Both the position numbers and the translations under genes were made by a program. The notes below the pieces were generated by a model. It saw only the letters and a list, made by a program, of their open reading frames with translations. It ran no database searches and had not been told where the DNA came from. DNA of 47,362 nt from JADKAC01 sp964492065 (GTDB lineage Bacteria > Bacteroidota > Bacteroidia > Chitinophagales > BACL12), in contig CAZBHH010000020.1 of NCBI GenBank assembly GCA_964492065.1, positions 1 through 47,362 of the forward strand, written 5' to 3'. The number at the start of each line of letters is the position of its first letter. Position 1 is the stretch's first letter. Positions 26,569-35,740 of the stretch are shown here, in pieces.

Positions 26569-27879
26569 ATGAATTACCCCGAGACTATCAGGTATTTGAT
26601 GGAGCACTTGCCGATGTACCAGCGCATTGGCGCAATGGCATTTAAAAAAGATCTCACCAATATTACTGCACTCTGCAATGCGCTGGATAACCCACAAAAC
26701 AAATTTGTATCTGTACATGTTGCCGGAACAAACGGCAAGGGGTCGGTTTCCAATATGTTAGCATCGGTATTTTTTGAGTCGGGATATACCACAGGCCTAT
26801 ACACCTCTCCGCACCTGTTGGATTTCAGAGAGCGCATCCGGGTGAACGGCCAATTGTGTACCGAAGAATTTGTGGTCGGGTTTACCGAAAAAATGAAATC
26901 TCTGATCGAACACATCCATCCCTCTTTTTTTGAAATTACGGTTGCCATGGCTTTTGATTATTTTGCCCGCTCGGAAGTTGATATTGCAGTGGTAGAAGTG
27001 GGTATGGGCGGGCGACTGGATTCGACAAATATTATTCAACCGGCCCTCTCCATAATTACGAATATCGGGTTGGACCACCAGCAATACCTGGGTAAGACAC
27101 TTCCGGAAATAGCATTCGAAAAAGCGGGCATTATTAAACCCGGCACACCGGTGGTCGTCGGCGAATTCCAACCCGAAACTGCAGGGGTGTTTCAGGAGAA
27201 AGCCGCCACGACACATTCTCCAATCACCTTTGCAGAACAGTTGGTGCACATCGATGTGCTGGAACACGTACCGGAGGGCATGCGCCTGAATATTCTGTAC
27301 CGCAACCAATTGATATATCCCAATATTTTGTCCGCATTAACCGGTGTGTATCAACAAAAAAACATTGCAACTGTTATTGAGAGTATTGAAGTGCTGAACA
27401 ATGCGGGATACGCCATACCTGAAGACGCCGTTTATGAAGGATTGAAAAACGTCTTACAGCATACCGGGTTTAAAGGCAGGTTTCAAAAACTAGCCGATGC
27501 GCCGCTGACGTATTGCGATTGTGCACATAATGCGGATGGCTTGCAAGTATTATTCGAATCGCTGAGGCAATTGACGTATGATCGATTGCATATAGTTACG
27601 GGAGCAGTGAATGATAAGGATTTGGACAAAAGCTTATCCCGGTTTCCAAAGTCGGCGATGTATTATTTTGCCAAACCGGATATACCCAGGGGCCTGGAAG
27701 CCATGAGACTGCGGGCAGCCGCATTGGAGTACGGATTAAGCGGCAATGCGTATCGTTCGGTAGCCGATGCGTACGCAGCCGCCAAAGCATCTGCTGTCGA
27801 TAAGGATCTGATATTAATATGTGGTAGTATTTTTGTAGTAGCTGAAGCATTAACCATTTTTTATAATCACGATAAATAA
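26569..27879 (+). CDS. folC: Folylpolyglutamate synthase / dihydrofolate synthase
   Basis: A Mur-ligase-fold enzyme of 436 residues that adds glutamate to dihydropteroate or folate in folate synthesis and retention. I place the start at ATG 26569 (MNYPETIRYL), because the open frame upstream runs through the preceding terminator hairpin. The ATP-binding P-loop is GTNGKGSVSNML; the second motif SPHLLDFRERIRVNG and the GMGGRLDSTNII region are family hallmarks, and the C-terminal part has DCAHNADGL. All key parts are intact. It has its own -7 box and ends 4 bp before the TlpA-like gene, with which it is probably co-transcribed. Confidence 0.93.
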   Translation: MNYPETIRYLMEHLPMYQRIGAMAFKKDLTNITALCNALDNPQNKFVSVHVAGTNGKGSVSNMLASVFFESGYTTGLYTSPHLLDFRERIRVNGQLCTEEFVVGFTEKMKSLIEHIHPSFFEITVAMAFDYFARSEVDIAVVEVGMGGRLDSTNIIQPALSIITNIGLDHQQYLGKTLPEIAFEKAGIIKPGTPVVVGEFQPETAGVFQEKAATTHSPITFAEQLVHIDVLEHVPEGMRLNILYRNQLIYPNILSALTGVYQQKNIATVIESIEVLNNAGYAIPEDAVYEGLKNVLQHTGFKGRFQKLADAPLTYCDCAHNADGLQVLFESLRQLTYDRLHIVTGAVNDKDLDKSLSRFPKSAMYYFAKPDIPRGLEAMRLRAAALEYGLSGNAYRSVADAYAAAKASAVDKDLILICGSIFVVAEALTIFYNHDK

Positions 27880-27883
27880 CAAC

Positions 27884-29296
27884 ATGTTGCGTCAATTTTT
27901 CTTTGTTCTCCTCACAGCGCTCACGGTTTCTGTTTATGGTCAGACAGGCGGATATGAATACAAAATTCAAATCAAGGGTATGGAGGATACCGTAATTTAC
28001 TTTGGCCATCATTACGGCGACCGGCAATACGTCATCGATACCCTGCCTACAGACGACAAGGGCGTAGCCATTGCTAAGGGAGACGCTCCGCTGCCCGGAG
28101 GCATATACCTGGTCGTCATGCCCAAACTGCAAAACAGGTTCTTTGAGATTATAGTCAATGAACCTTCCTTTACGCTGACGACAGACACTTCGGATTTTGC
28201 CGGCCACATGCAAGTAGTCAATTCCATTGAAAACACGATTTTCTACGAAGACCTGAATTTCCTGAGTGCAGAGAGAAAACTCGCCGAGCCGATTAAAGAA
28301 CAACTGAAAAATGCAACGCCCGATTCTGAGGAAGCGCTTAAACTAAAGGCAGAATTAGAGAGTATTAACAACGATGTGATTGCTTTCCGGGAAAAATTAA
28401 TTGAAAAATACCCCAATACATTTTACGTGAAGTTTATTCAATCATTCCAGGATCCGATTATTCCCCCTGCCCCGGTTAATGCAGATGGCAGCAAAGATTC
28501 CACATTTGCATATCGCTGGATCCGGGCGCACTATTTTGACAATGTCGATTTCAGCGACGAGCGGTTTTTGCGCACATCGCTTTACACGACTAAGGTGAAC
28601 AAATACATCAACGCATATGTACCACGCACACCGGATTCCATCAGTGCAGCCATAGATTTTATCGCAGCCAAGGCCATGGTAAATCCGGAGATTTATAAGT
28701 TTATAATTGTTACGTTGCTTAACGATTACGCCAACTCCAAAATCATGGGAATGGATGCGGTGTACGTTCATATTGTGGACACCTATTACAAAACGGGAAA
28801 AGCGCCCTGGCTGGACGATGCTGCGCTGTTCCGGATTGTAAACCAGGCCGACAGGATACGGCCGACATTAATCGGCAAGCAGGCGCCGCAAATCATGTTG
28901 CAGGATACCAATAAAATGGATATACCCCTCTATTCTGTCAAAAGTAAGTACACCATGGTACTGTTCTGGGATGTGGATTGCTCCCACTGCAAAAAAGAAC
29001 TGCCCAAAGTCGTTGAAATGTACCCCGGATTTAAAGCGATGGGCGGTGAGATTTACGCTGTGTATTCCCAGGAAGAGTGGGATAAATGGATAGAGTTTCT
29101 ACGGGTAGAAAAATATCCCTGGATCAATGTGGGCAATATGAACCTGAAGAGCGATTTTCAGGTCAGGTACAACGTAGATCAAACACCGATCATTTTTATA
29201 CTCGACGAGAATAAAAAAATTATTGCAAAGAAGCTGGCCGCCGAACAGGTGCTGGGTTTTTTACACGAATATGAAAATATACATCCCGCCAATTGA
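27884..29296 (+). CDS. Exported thioredoxin-like (TlpA-type) protein with DUF4369/DUF5106-like part
   Basis: A 470-residue secreted protein with a signal peptide (1-20, cut near YGQ-T). The first 100 residues fit the DUF4369 beta domain found before thiol-oxidoreductase domains in Bacteroidota; the middle, mainly helical part (about 110-330) resembles DUF5106. A C-terminal thioredoxin fold (about 335-465) has the active site C366-S-H-C369 in FWDVDCSHCKKELPKV and the cis-Pro region QTPIIFIL. It should act as a periplasmic thiol reductant or oxidant, for example in protein disulfide or cytochrome maturation; the substrate is not shown. Four bp after folC; msrB follows. Confidence 0.85.
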   Translation: MLRQFFFVLLTALTVSVYGQTGGYEYKIQIKGMEDTVIYFGHHYGDRQYVIDTLPTDDKGVAIAKGDAPLPGGIYLVVMPKLQNRFFEIIVNEPSFTLTTDTSDFAGHMQVVNSIENTIFYEDLNFLSAERKLAEPIKEQLKNATPDSEEALKLKAELESINNDVIAFREKLIEKYPNTFYVKFIQSFQDPIIPPAPVNADGSKDSTFAYRWIRAHYFDNVDFSDERFLRTSLYTTKVNKYINAYVPRTPDSISAAIDFIAAKAMVNPEIYKFIIVTLLNDYANSKIMGMDAVYVHIVDTYYKTGKAPWLDDAALFRIVNQADRIRPTLIGKQAPQIMLQDTNKMDIPLYSVKSKYTMVLFWDVDCSHCKKELPKVVEMYPGFKAMGGEIYAVYSQEEWDKWIEFLRVEKYPWINVGNMNLKSDFQVRYNVDQTPIIFILDENKKIIAKKLAAEQVLGFLHEYENIHPAN

Positions 29297-29325
29297 TCAT
29301 AAAGCAATGGCGAACCATCCGCTTG

Positions 29326-29333
29326 TATTTTTG
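29326..29333 (+). promoter_or_regulatory. -7 box of msrB
   Basis: TATTTTTG fits TAnnTTTG exactly, 17 bp before the msrB ATG at 29351. No TTG lies at the usual -33 distance. Confidence 0.4.
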
Positions 29334-29350
29334 TTTAAACACATATTGCA

Positions 29351-29755
29351 ATGACCGATAAAAAATATACCTTTTCACTGACCGATAACGAGTGGAAGCA
29401 GCGCCTGACGCCCGAACAGTTCCGCATTTTGCGCCTGAAGGATACCGAGCAGCCGTTTACCGGCAAGTACGATACTTTTTTTGAAGAGGGCTCGTACTTC
29501 TGCGCCGGATGTGGCGCTCTGCTGTTCAGCAGCGATGCCAAATACAATTCCGGATGCGGCTGGCCCGCCTTTGATGCGCCGGTAGATAAGGCACACATTG
29601 ATGAAATGGAAGACTTGTCGCACGGCAGAACCCGTGTGGAAGTGCTGTGTGCCAACTGCGGCGGCCACTTAGGACACGTATTTAACGACGGCCCAAAGGA
29701 AACCACCGGTATGCGGTATTGCATCAACTCGGCGTCCCTGGAGTTTAAAAAATAA
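29351..29755 (+). CDS. msrB: Peptide-methionine (R)-S-oxide reductase MsrB
   Basis: A 134-residue enzyme repairing methionine-R-sulfoxide in proteins. The zinc site is C51-x2-C54 and C100-x2-C103; C124 in RYCINSASLEF is the catalytic cysteine, and C69 in SGCGWPAFD is the usual resolving cysteine. The motif GGHLGHVFNDGP precedes it. No signal peptide is seen, so it works in the cytosol; MsrA is not next to it. Single gene with its own promoter box; faces an unknown exported-protein gene with 12 bp between stops. Confidence 0.95.
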   Translation: MTDKKYTFSLTDNEWKQRLTPEQFRILRLKDTEQPFTGKYDTFFEEGSYFCAGCGALLFSSDAKYNSGCGWPAFDAPVDKAHIDEMEDLSHGRTRVEVLCANCGGHLGHVFNDGPKETTGMRYCINSASLEFKK

Positions 29756-29767
29756 CGGATTACGGCC

Positions 29768-30370
29768 TTAACAATAGGACTTGTACAGGATCAGGTAATC
29801 AATAATATTTTGAATTGCCCTTGTCTTCATATCCCGCTTCAGCGATTTATTGTTTAATACATTGCGTGCCTGTTGCCAGACCTGGCACCAGCTATTATCG
29901 AATTCACGCTGCGCCGTAACAACGGCATTTATGATGTGGATGGTATAGCTGTCGGATTTAGAGGCGGCCAACTGCGTAACGGTCGCTGCGTAAAAGACAT
30001 CAAAGTAGTCATCCATTGCCAACATATATCCGTAGCACATCAATTCATCGGCACGGATACCCGGTATGTCGGTGATGTCCGCCTCTGACTTATATTTAGC
30101 CTGAATGGCGGCGAGCAATGCTTTGGAATTCGATGATTCATAATCCGATGCCCACCCGATTGCGTTAATCACGGCGGCCTTTACATCCGTCAACGCCTTA
30201 TCATCTAACAGAAAGGCGATAATTTCCGCATCCATTGTCTTCACCTGTTCCGCATGGGCGACAATGGGATATTCCATGTATTCGGCATAAAATATACAGG
30301 AGGTAACCGGCGAATCGGCGGCTGCCGCAATTGAATACAGCGATGTCAGTACGACTAATATTTGTTTCAT
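29768..30370 (-). CDS. Exported protein of unknown function
   Basis: A 200-residue product with a signal peptide (1-18, cut near AAA-D). The mature part is all-helical in appearance with runs such as DKALTDVKAAVINAIGWASDY and TQLAASKSDSYTIHIINAVVTAQ; it carries four Cys (C25, C111, C161, C200), the last one at the very C-terminus. I recognise no family. It overlaps the upstream membrane-protein gene by 4 bp (ATGA), so it is probably its operon partner. Confidence 0.6.
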   Translation of the reverse strand: MKQILVVLTSLYSIAAAADSPVTSCIFYAEYMEYPIVAHAEQVKTMDAEIIAFLLDDKALTDVKAAVINAIGWASDYESSNSKALLAAIQAKYKSEADITDIPGIRADELMCYGYMLAMDDYFDVFYAATVTQLAASKSDSYTIHIINAVVTAQREFDNSWCQVWQQARNVLNNKSLKRDMKTRAIQNIIDYLILYKSYC

Positions 30371-31011
30371 TGTGGTTTAAAGTTTAACAGTTCAGGGTTT
30401 TGATAAATTATCCAGGCCAGGGGTGCAAATATCGCCAAAACGATTAATAGCGGGATGATAATACTGCGCCGTTCATATTTGGTGCCCTTGCCGATAAAAT
30501 TATTCCAGATAAATTCCGATAAAATTATGCCGCCGGCCACATTCAGCAGGATGGGTATCACGCTTCCCGGCTCGAGCCGCATACTGACATATCCCTGGAA
30601 TACGCTGTAAATCACAGCAAAAATCAAAACCGGCACGATGCCCTTCTTATGCAGCCTTGCCAGGTTAATGGATAACAGGATGCCGCCGGTGATTGGAGAA
30701 AAAAACAGGGTAAATCCCAGGATTGCCGTTTGGGAATACAACGAGGGCAATGGTTGTATTCCATCGCTCTCTGAAACTGTTTCACTATCCGGCATGGGTA
30801 GCTGCATTGCCGATTCTTCGGCATTGCGCCTGTTAATCTGCTCTTGTATTGTCACCATAAGAGGCGCATGCACTCCCCTCACACCGAGTTCCCACACCAA
30901 CGCCTGCAACATGCCATCCACGTATTTTTCATGGGCGTTCAACATTTTTACCAGGTCTTCGGTATCCATCTTCTTCAATTGCCTCGAATATTCATTCTCT
31001 TGCTTCAACAT
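30367..31011 (-). CDS. Membrane protein with C-terminal helical bundle, unknown function
   Basis: The open frame extends to 31284, but the upstream 91 residues look non-coding, and a perfect TAnnTTTG box lies inside them at 31036-31043. I place the start at the ATG read from 31011 (MLKQENEYSRQ), giving 214 residues; this also leaves room for a promoter of the divergent gene at 31296. The first 100 residues are helical and charged, ending in an acidic linker; then about four membrane segments follow (near TAILGFTLFFSPITGGILL, VPVLIFAVIYSVFQGYV, VIPILLNVAGGIIL, IIPLLIVLAIFAPLAWII). No family recognised. Start choice is an inference. Confidence 0.6.
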   Translation of the reverse strand: MLKQENEYSRQLKKMDTEDLVKMLNAHEKYVDGMLQALVWELGVRGVHAPLMVTIQEQINRRNAEESAMQLPMPDSETVSESDGIQPLPSLYSQTAILGFTLFFSPITGGILLSINLARLHKKGIVPVLIFAVIYSVFQGYVSMRLEPGSVIPILLNVAGGIILSEFIWNNFIGKGTKYERRSIIIPLLIVLAIFAPLAWIIYQNPELLNFKPQ

Positions 31012-31035
31012 CAGCAGTAAATTCTTATTTAACTT

Positions 31036-31043
31036 CAAAGTTA
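31036..31043 (-). promoter_or_regulatory. -7 box before the 30367-31011 gene
   Basis: Read on the minus strand it is TAACTTTG, an exact consensus match, 24 bp before the ATG at 31011. It lies inside the longer open frame and is the main reason for choosing the shorter gene. Confidence 0.45.
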
Positions 31044-31295
31044 CTAAGTATCCCGGTGTATTTTCCTTTTTTTGCACTTGACAGGACGATAATTCCCATT
31101 GGGTTGAAAAATTTTTTATTTGATACCGGTAAGGTTGATTTGTAACAGGTACAGAAATCCGGTATTTTCCCAAACGGTAAAATACGATGCAGGATTGTAA
31201 ATAATTAACAAACTGCGGGAAATTGATAACTTCATTCGAAAATTTCGGGCAAGGCGGCAGTATAGCGCCTAACATGCTTTGCAATAAACGGTTTT

Positions 31296-31871
31296 ATGAA
31301 TGGGAAACTACCATTGACGCTGCGTGATAAATTTTTTTGGGCAAGTATCGGTATCATATTGGTTATGACCGGGTACCTGATCAGCAATCTGTTGATTGAA
31401 AAAGAGTACGACTATTCGAATTTCATTCTCTACAAATACAAAAACCGATTTGAAATCTTAGTTCCGCCTTACCTGTTGCCCGACGACAGCCTCAGCGCCC
31501 AAGCCACTTTAAAGTTCTCGGATTTCAGCAATGAAGTCTTCCTGCTCGTAATTGAAGAAGACAAGTCGGAATTGCAGCGCAACGGCATTACACCCTCCGC
31601 CAGGGAGTACTACGCCTATATCCTGGAAAGTATTTCTTCCAGCATTGAAAATTTCGCAATTGTATCCGAAAAAACAACTAAGATCAACGGGCTACCCGCA
31701 ATGACCTGCGAGATTAACGGCACCTATTCCGACCATACGCTCTACTATATTTTTTCGGTAGTGGAGTCGGAAAATGCCTATTATCAATTGCTGGCGTGGA
31801 CTACCGATGCGGTAAAGAATGCCGTTAAACGGGATTTTTATGCTTCCTTTATAACCTTCCAGGAGAAGTAA
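31296..31871 (+). CDS. Single-pass membrane protein of unknown function
   Basis: A 191-residue product with one membrane helix at about 14-33 (FFWASIGIILVMTGYLISNL) and an extracytoplasmic domain of alternating strands and helices (FEILVPPYLLPDDSL, TCEINGTYSDHTLYYIFSV, YQLLAWTTDAV). The FEI-VPP beginning and the LLAWTTDAVKNA end recall proteins such as PsbP/YCII-like folds that monitor or process ligands, but I do not claim a family. It is followed after 27 bp by a lipoprotein gene. Confidence 0.6.
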   Translation: MNGKLPLTLRDKFFWASIGIILVMTGYLISNLLIEKEYDYSNFILYKYKNRFEILVPPYLLPDDSLSAQATLKFSDFSNEVFLLVIEEDKSELQRNGITPSAREYYAYILESISSSIENFAIVSEKTTKINGLPAMTCEINGTYSDHTLYYIFSVVESENAYYQLLAWTTDAVKNAVKRDFYASFITFQEK

Positions 31872-31898
31872 TTGTATTTGATTAATTTAACCCCGCAT

Positions 31899-32630
31899 AT
31901 GAAATACGCAATCATACCCATATTCTTTTTATTTGTATTCTCTTGTAAAAATGAACGACAGCAGGCTGCGACACAACCGGTAGCGCACAATACAGATTCA
32001 ACCCGGTACAGCGAAGGCCGGGTTGTTTGCAGCGCACTGGTCACTTCAAACGATTCGAATGATATTGAGACATTTTACGAGTTCAACCCCCATAAAACGG
32101 AATTGTTTTACAAGGGCGATAAATTCAGGTATATTGAACACGGAGGACTGAGCAAGGGCAATATCATTTTAGACAAGCGCACTTTATTTGTTTACCAATT
32201 GGACACCCTGGATAAAATCGCTTATACGGGCGAATTTTCCGATTTGTCCGTCACCAACGCCAAAGTAAAAGAATTAATGCCCGATTACTATGCGCCTACG
32301 GTGGCCGAAACCGGTGAAACTGATGAAATATTAGGACTTCGCTGTAAGAAACTTAAAGTAGTGCGCTCCGGCTATGTGCGGGCAGACACAGAGACATTTA
32401 TCTGGGTTACGGATTCCATTGTATTTCCACCGGCACGCTATGATGTAACTACTGCGGATAACCGGGTAATAACGCCTGTCCCATTTTTAATCGGGTATCC
32501 GAACGGCACGGTTATGCGTTTGACCTATACTGCCGACAGTATGCGGGTAACCTATGAAATTACCGAAATGCAACAAGTGCAATTGCCGGATTCTCTTTTT
32601 ACGCTGCCACCGGATTATGAAGTCAGGTAA
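31899..32630 (+). CDS. Lipoprotein, DUF4412-like
   Basis: I take the ATG at 31899: it gives MKYAIIPIFFLFVFSC, a lipoprotein signal with lipobox FVFSC at about C16, while earlier in-frame codons from 31872 precede it without purpose. The mature protein (about 225 residues) has a beta-rich LolA-like look, with ILGLRCKKLKVV and TFIWVTDSIVFPPARYDV resembling DUF4412 outer-membrane lipoproteins. This assignment is by pattern only. Its last 14 bp overlap the next gene's start. Confidence 0.65.
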   Translation: MKYAIIPIFFLFVFSCKNERQQAATQPVAHNTDSTRYSEGRVVCSALVTSNDSNDIETFYEFNPHKTELFYKGDKFRYIEHGGLSKGNIILDKRTLFVYQLDTLDKIAYTGEFSDLSVTNAKVKELMPDYYAPTVAETGETDEILGLRCKKLKVVRSGYVRADTETFIWVTDSIVFPPARYDVTTADNRVITPVPFLIGYPNGTVMRLTYTADSMRVTYEITEMQQVQLPDSLFTLPPDYEVR

Positions 32631-33639
32631 TTGGTGTGCACTGATAGCGATTGTCCTGGCGTGCAATGCCTTGCCTGCCCAGGGAGATTCACTGCGATTA
32701 CTCGCATCGGGCATACCTTCCAACCTGCGTGGAGTGTCTATTGCCCCGGACCAAAGCATCTGGGTGAGCGGCAGTAACGGTTATATCGGCCGGGCTGCTT
32801 CTCCGCATTCCCAATGGCACTTCTTTCACATACCCTCCTTTGAAACCGCTGAACTCAGAGACATTCACGCCTTTGATTCGCTGCGGGCTATCGCACTCAG
32901 TTGCACTCGACCGGCTGCCATATTAAAAACCTACGACGGCGGTCAACACTGGAAGATTTGTTACGCATCAGCGGACTCCAATGTGTTTTTGGATGACTTT
33001 GATTTTTGGAGTAATGGAAGGGGCATTTGCCTCGGCGATCCGGTATCCAATGCATTTTTAATTCTTTCCACCACCGATAGCGGCGACACATGGCGGGAGG
33101 CAGCTATTGAAAACCGACCTATAGTTCCCGACAGCACGTATGCTTTTGCCGCCAGCGGTTCCGCCATGCAGTGCATTGCTGACGGCGAGGTGTTTTTTGG
33201 AACCGGCGGCAAGGAGGCATTGCTATACAGCTCCACCGACTATGGAACAACATGGAAACACGAACAGACTCCCATGCTCTCCGGTACTGCGAGTACAGGA
33301 ATATTCTCGGTGGATATTTCGGATGCGAAATATGCCTGTATCACGGGTGGCGATTACGCCAAAGCCGATCAGGCATTCCATAATTTCTATTTCAGAAGGC
33401 GCAACGGCAAATGGAAAGCAGCTACCATTCCCCCGCAAGGATATATGTCGTGCGTGAAACGTATCCCCGGAGATAAAGTAATCACCTGCGGCACCAACGG
33501 AGTGGCTATTGCTAATACGGAAGAGTTCCGGTTTGAGAAAATTTCCGGGGAGGTGTATAACACGATTGCCTGTAATTTTTCGCATGGCCTGGTTGTTCTC
33601 GGCGGCAGCAATGGCAAAATTGCGGTTTTGAATTATTAA
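32617..33639 (+). CDS. Exported YCF48/BNR-type beta-propeller protein
   Basis: The start is set at ATG 32617 (MKSGNWCALIAIVLACNALPAQ, a signal peptide); the open frame reaches back to 32554 within the lipoprotein gene. About 340 residues. The mature part is a propeller with blades bearing the BNR/YCF48 pattern: SIWVSGSNGYIGRA, TYDGGQHWKICY, STTDSGDTWREA, SSTDYGTTWKHE, GTNGVAIANTEE, VLGGSNGKIAVL. Such proteins bind glycans or act as assembly factors; no catalytic residue is apparent. Overlaps the lipoprotein gene by 14 bp, so translationally coupled. Confidence 0.8.
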   Translation: MKSGNWCALIAIVLACNALPAQGDSLRLLASGIPSNLRGVSIAPDQSIWVSGSNGYIGRAASPHSQWHFFHIPSFETAELRDIHAFDSLRAIALSCTRPAAILKTYDGGQHWKICYASADSNVFLDDFDFWSNGRGICLGDPVSNAFLILSTTDSGDTWREAAIENRPIVPDSTYAFAASGSAMQCIADGEVFFGTGGKEALLYSSTDYGTTWKHEQTPMLSGTASTGIFSVDISDAKYACITGGDYAKADQAFHNFYFRRRNGKWKAATIPPQGYMSCVKRIPGDKVITCGTNGVAIANTEEFRFEKISGEVYNTIACNFSHGLVVLGGSNGKIAVLNY

Positions 33640-33683
33640 TTTTAAAGTTTAAATAAATCACTGCAAAGAGCGTTTTATCGCAA

Positions 33684-34412
33684 ATGAAACATATAGCATC
33701 ATCACTGGTAATCGGCGTAGCAGTTATTATCACTGCTTTAGTCCTCGGCAACTCATTTAAAGACAGATATGCCTACCAGGACACCATTACGGTTACGGGC
33801 CTTGGCAAACAGAATTTCACCAGCGACCTGGTGGTATGGACGGGTTATTTCACCCGCAAGAGCGATGCGATTGCCTCGGGTTATACGCTGTTAAACCAGG
33901 ACAGGGAAACGATAAAACAATACCTTGCCGACAAGGGATTGACGCCTGAGTCCATCGTATTCTCATCGGTGGAAATCAACCGCGATTACGAGAGTTACTA
34001 CGATGAAAAGGGCAAGTACATCAGCAGGTTTACCGGTTATAGTTTAAGCCAGAATGTAACCATCGAATCCAACGATGTGGAACGTGTCGAGAATATTTCC
34101 AGAGAGGTAACCGAATTGCTGAACAAAGGCGTGGAGTTTTACAGCAACGCACCGGATTACTATTACACGAAGCTGGACTCATTAAAATTGAATTTGATAG
34201 CAGCGGCAACAGATGATGCGACTAAACGGGCAACCAATATTGCGGAGAATGCAGATGCGCATTTGGGTGCGCTCAAATCGGCAAGCCTCGGCGTCTTCCA
34301 GATAATCGCCCAAAACTCCAACGAGGAATACTCCTGGGGCGGCGCTTTCAATACGTCTTCAAAACGAAAAACCGCCAATGTTACAGTGAAATTGGAATTT
34401 GAAGTGGATTAA
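33684..34412 (+). CDS. SIMPL-domain (DUF541) exported protein
   Basis: A 242-residue protein with an N-terminal membrane/signal helix (about 5-24). The SIMPL/DUF541 domain is shown by TITVTGLGKQNFTSDLVVWTG, FSSVEINRDYESYYDEKG, the TGYSLSQNVTIESNDVERVENI stretch and the ending FNTSSKRKTANVTVKLEFEVD. Family proteins are oligomeric periplasmic barrels with suggested roles in stress protection. The gene overlaps the convergent transporter gene by 4 bp at the stops. Confidence 0.85.
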   Translation: MKHIASSLVIGVAVIITALVLGNSFKDRYAYQDTITVTGLGKQNFTSDLVVWTGYFTRKSDAIASGYTLLNQDRETIKQYLADKGLTPESIVFSSVEINRDYESYYDEKGKYISRFTGYSLSQNVTIESNDVERVENISREVTELLNKGVEFYSNAPDYYYTKLDSLKLNLIAAATDDATKRATNIAENADAHLGALKSASLGVFQIIAQNSNEEYSWGGAFNTSSKRKTANVTVKLEFEVD

Positions 34413-35203
34413 TTGTTTTTCATCGCCTCTTCCCGCATTTGGGCGCTCAGTTCCTCTCCCAGGAAATTATCAATCAAATGATGTATCCAGTACAACACAG
34501 GTGTCAGTATTACCGCGGCGGCAATTTTATAACAATAGTTTACTGTTGCCACGGCAAGCCACAGCCCAATGCTCCAATGCTGGGGGCCGATGACAAAGGC
34601 GATGTATAACACGACGACGCTGTCAATCAGTTGGGAGACCACCGTGCTGCCCGTTGCACGCAACCAGATTCTCCTTTCGCCGGTAAAGATTTTGATGCGG
34701 TGAAATATCACCACATCCACCAACTGCCCGATTAAAAAGGCAGTCATCGAACCCACTATAATCCACATTCCCTGGCCGAAGATTGCATTGTAGGCCGCCT
34801 GCATATCGGGTACGCCTGCCTCCTGCATGGAACCCGTCCAGAAAGCAGCCGGTTCCATGTGAATGGCTAAATACACCATCAGGAAAGCGTAGCCGATCAG
34901 CAACACCGTCAGCAAGGAGAGTTTGCGCACTCCTTTAATCCCGAAATATTCATTGATAATATCGGTGAGAATAAATATAAACGGCCACAGCAAATTTCCC
35001 ACAGTAAAGTTCAGGGTACCCTGTTGACCGAACAGGTTCCAGTTCCAGGGCTTCATCCCGAGTGTGGATTCCAAGGCAAAGATTTTCACCCCCAAAAACT
35101 CTGCGATGATTGCATTGGTAATAAAAAACGCCGCTAATACCAGCATGAGTATAGATGCCTTGTTGCGTGTGGGTAAATGATTTAACTTTTCAGGTTTTGA
35201 CAT
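34409..35203 (-). CDS. yhhQ: Queuosine precursor transporter (YhhQ/VUT family)
   Basis: A 264-residue inner-membrane protein with six to seven hydrophobic segments. Family marks: ITNAIIAEFLGVKIF in the first helix, NLLWPFIFILTDIINEYFG, MTAFLIGQLVDVVIFHRIK and RATGSTVVSQLIDSVVVLYIAF. YhhQ imports 7-cyano- or 7-aminomethyl-7-deazaguanine for queuosine in tRNA. No preQ1 riboswitch is seen, and it follows the methyltransferase gene by 4 bp, so it probably shares its promoter. Confidence 0.9.
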   Translation of the reverse strand: MSKPEKLNHLPTRNKASILMLVLAAFFITNAIIAEFLGVKIFALESTLGMKPWNWNLFGQQGTLNFTVGNLLWPFIFILTDIINEYFGIKGVRKLSLLTVLLIGYAFLMVYLAIHMEPAAFWTGSMQEAGVPDMQAAYNAIFGQGMWIIVGSMTAFLIGQLVDVVIFHRIKIFTGERRIWLRATGSTVVSQLIDSVVVLYIAFVIGPQHWSIGLWLAVATVNYCYKIAAAVILTPVLYWIHHLIDNFLGEELSAQMREEAMKNN

Positions 35204-35207
35204 TGTA

Positions 35208-35669
35208 TCACTTGTGAAATTTAGGAAAAAGTTTGCCGGTTGTCAATGTATAACTTTTATATTCCCCGTATTTTTCAAGAAGCATCTGCTCCTCATAACT
35301 GCTCTTTATCCAAAATAATACTATCAGCCCAAGCGCCAGGCATAACAATGCAACACTAAAATGGATGCACAATCCGCCGGTTGCCGTCAGGATTATTCCG
35401 GAGTAAATCGGGTGGCGGACAATTTTAAATACACCGTGCGTAATGAGCCTGCCCTTTGCTGCAGGTGTGGGAACAGCCCGCAAGTTACTGCTGAGAGTCC
35501 GCATCGCTACCAGGGCGAAGACGATTCCGGCAATAGAAAGAATCAGTCCTGTAAATGCCAGCCAGGTCGGGGTGTTTTGCGGCGTCAAAAAGAATACAAT
35601 GCCATATCCGCACAGCAATACAAATTGTATAAGTACCAGAAGTATATCCTTTTTCTTTGGCTGCGGCAT
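35208..35669 (-). CDS. ICMT/PEMT-type membrane methyltransferase
   Basis: A 153-residue protein with four membrane helices, matching the isoprenylcysteine carboxyl methyltransferase-like family: GRLITHGVFKIVRHPIYSG (the SAM-binding HGxF..VRHPxY motif) and the closing SSYEEQMLLEKYGEYKSY (EE...L...YG.Y.xY). Bacterial members methylate small lipophilic or isoprenoid substrates; which is unknown here. Head of a two-gene minus-strand unit with the queuosine precursor transporter. Confidence 0.8.
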   Translation of the reverse strand: MPQPKKKDILLVLIQFVLLCGYGIVFFLTPQNTPTWLAFTGLILSIAGIVFALVAMRTLSSNLRAVPTPAAKGRLITHGVFKIVRHPIYSGIILTATGGLCIHFSVALLCLALGLIVLFWIKSSYEEQMLLEKYGEYKSYTLTTGKLFPKFHK

Positions 35670-35700
35670 GTGGTTAACAAATGCGAATTTAGAAATTTCA

Positions 35701-35730
35701 TTTTTGAGGCGGATTATTGTCCTAAATTTG
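35701..35730 (+). promoter_or_regulatory. Promoter of prfC
   Basis: TTTTTG (35701-35706), a 16 bp gap, then TAAATTTG (35723-35730): both Bacteroidota elements are present, with spacing slightly shorter than usual. The ATG is 10 bp after the -7 box. Confidence 0.55.
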
Positions 35731-35740
35731 CACCCGCATT

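Noticed and set aside
27596..28303. 235-codon minus-strand open frame across folC and the TlpA-like gene
   Set aside because: It lies opposite two well-supported genes, has no recognisable domain and no promoter; it mirrors their codon pattern.
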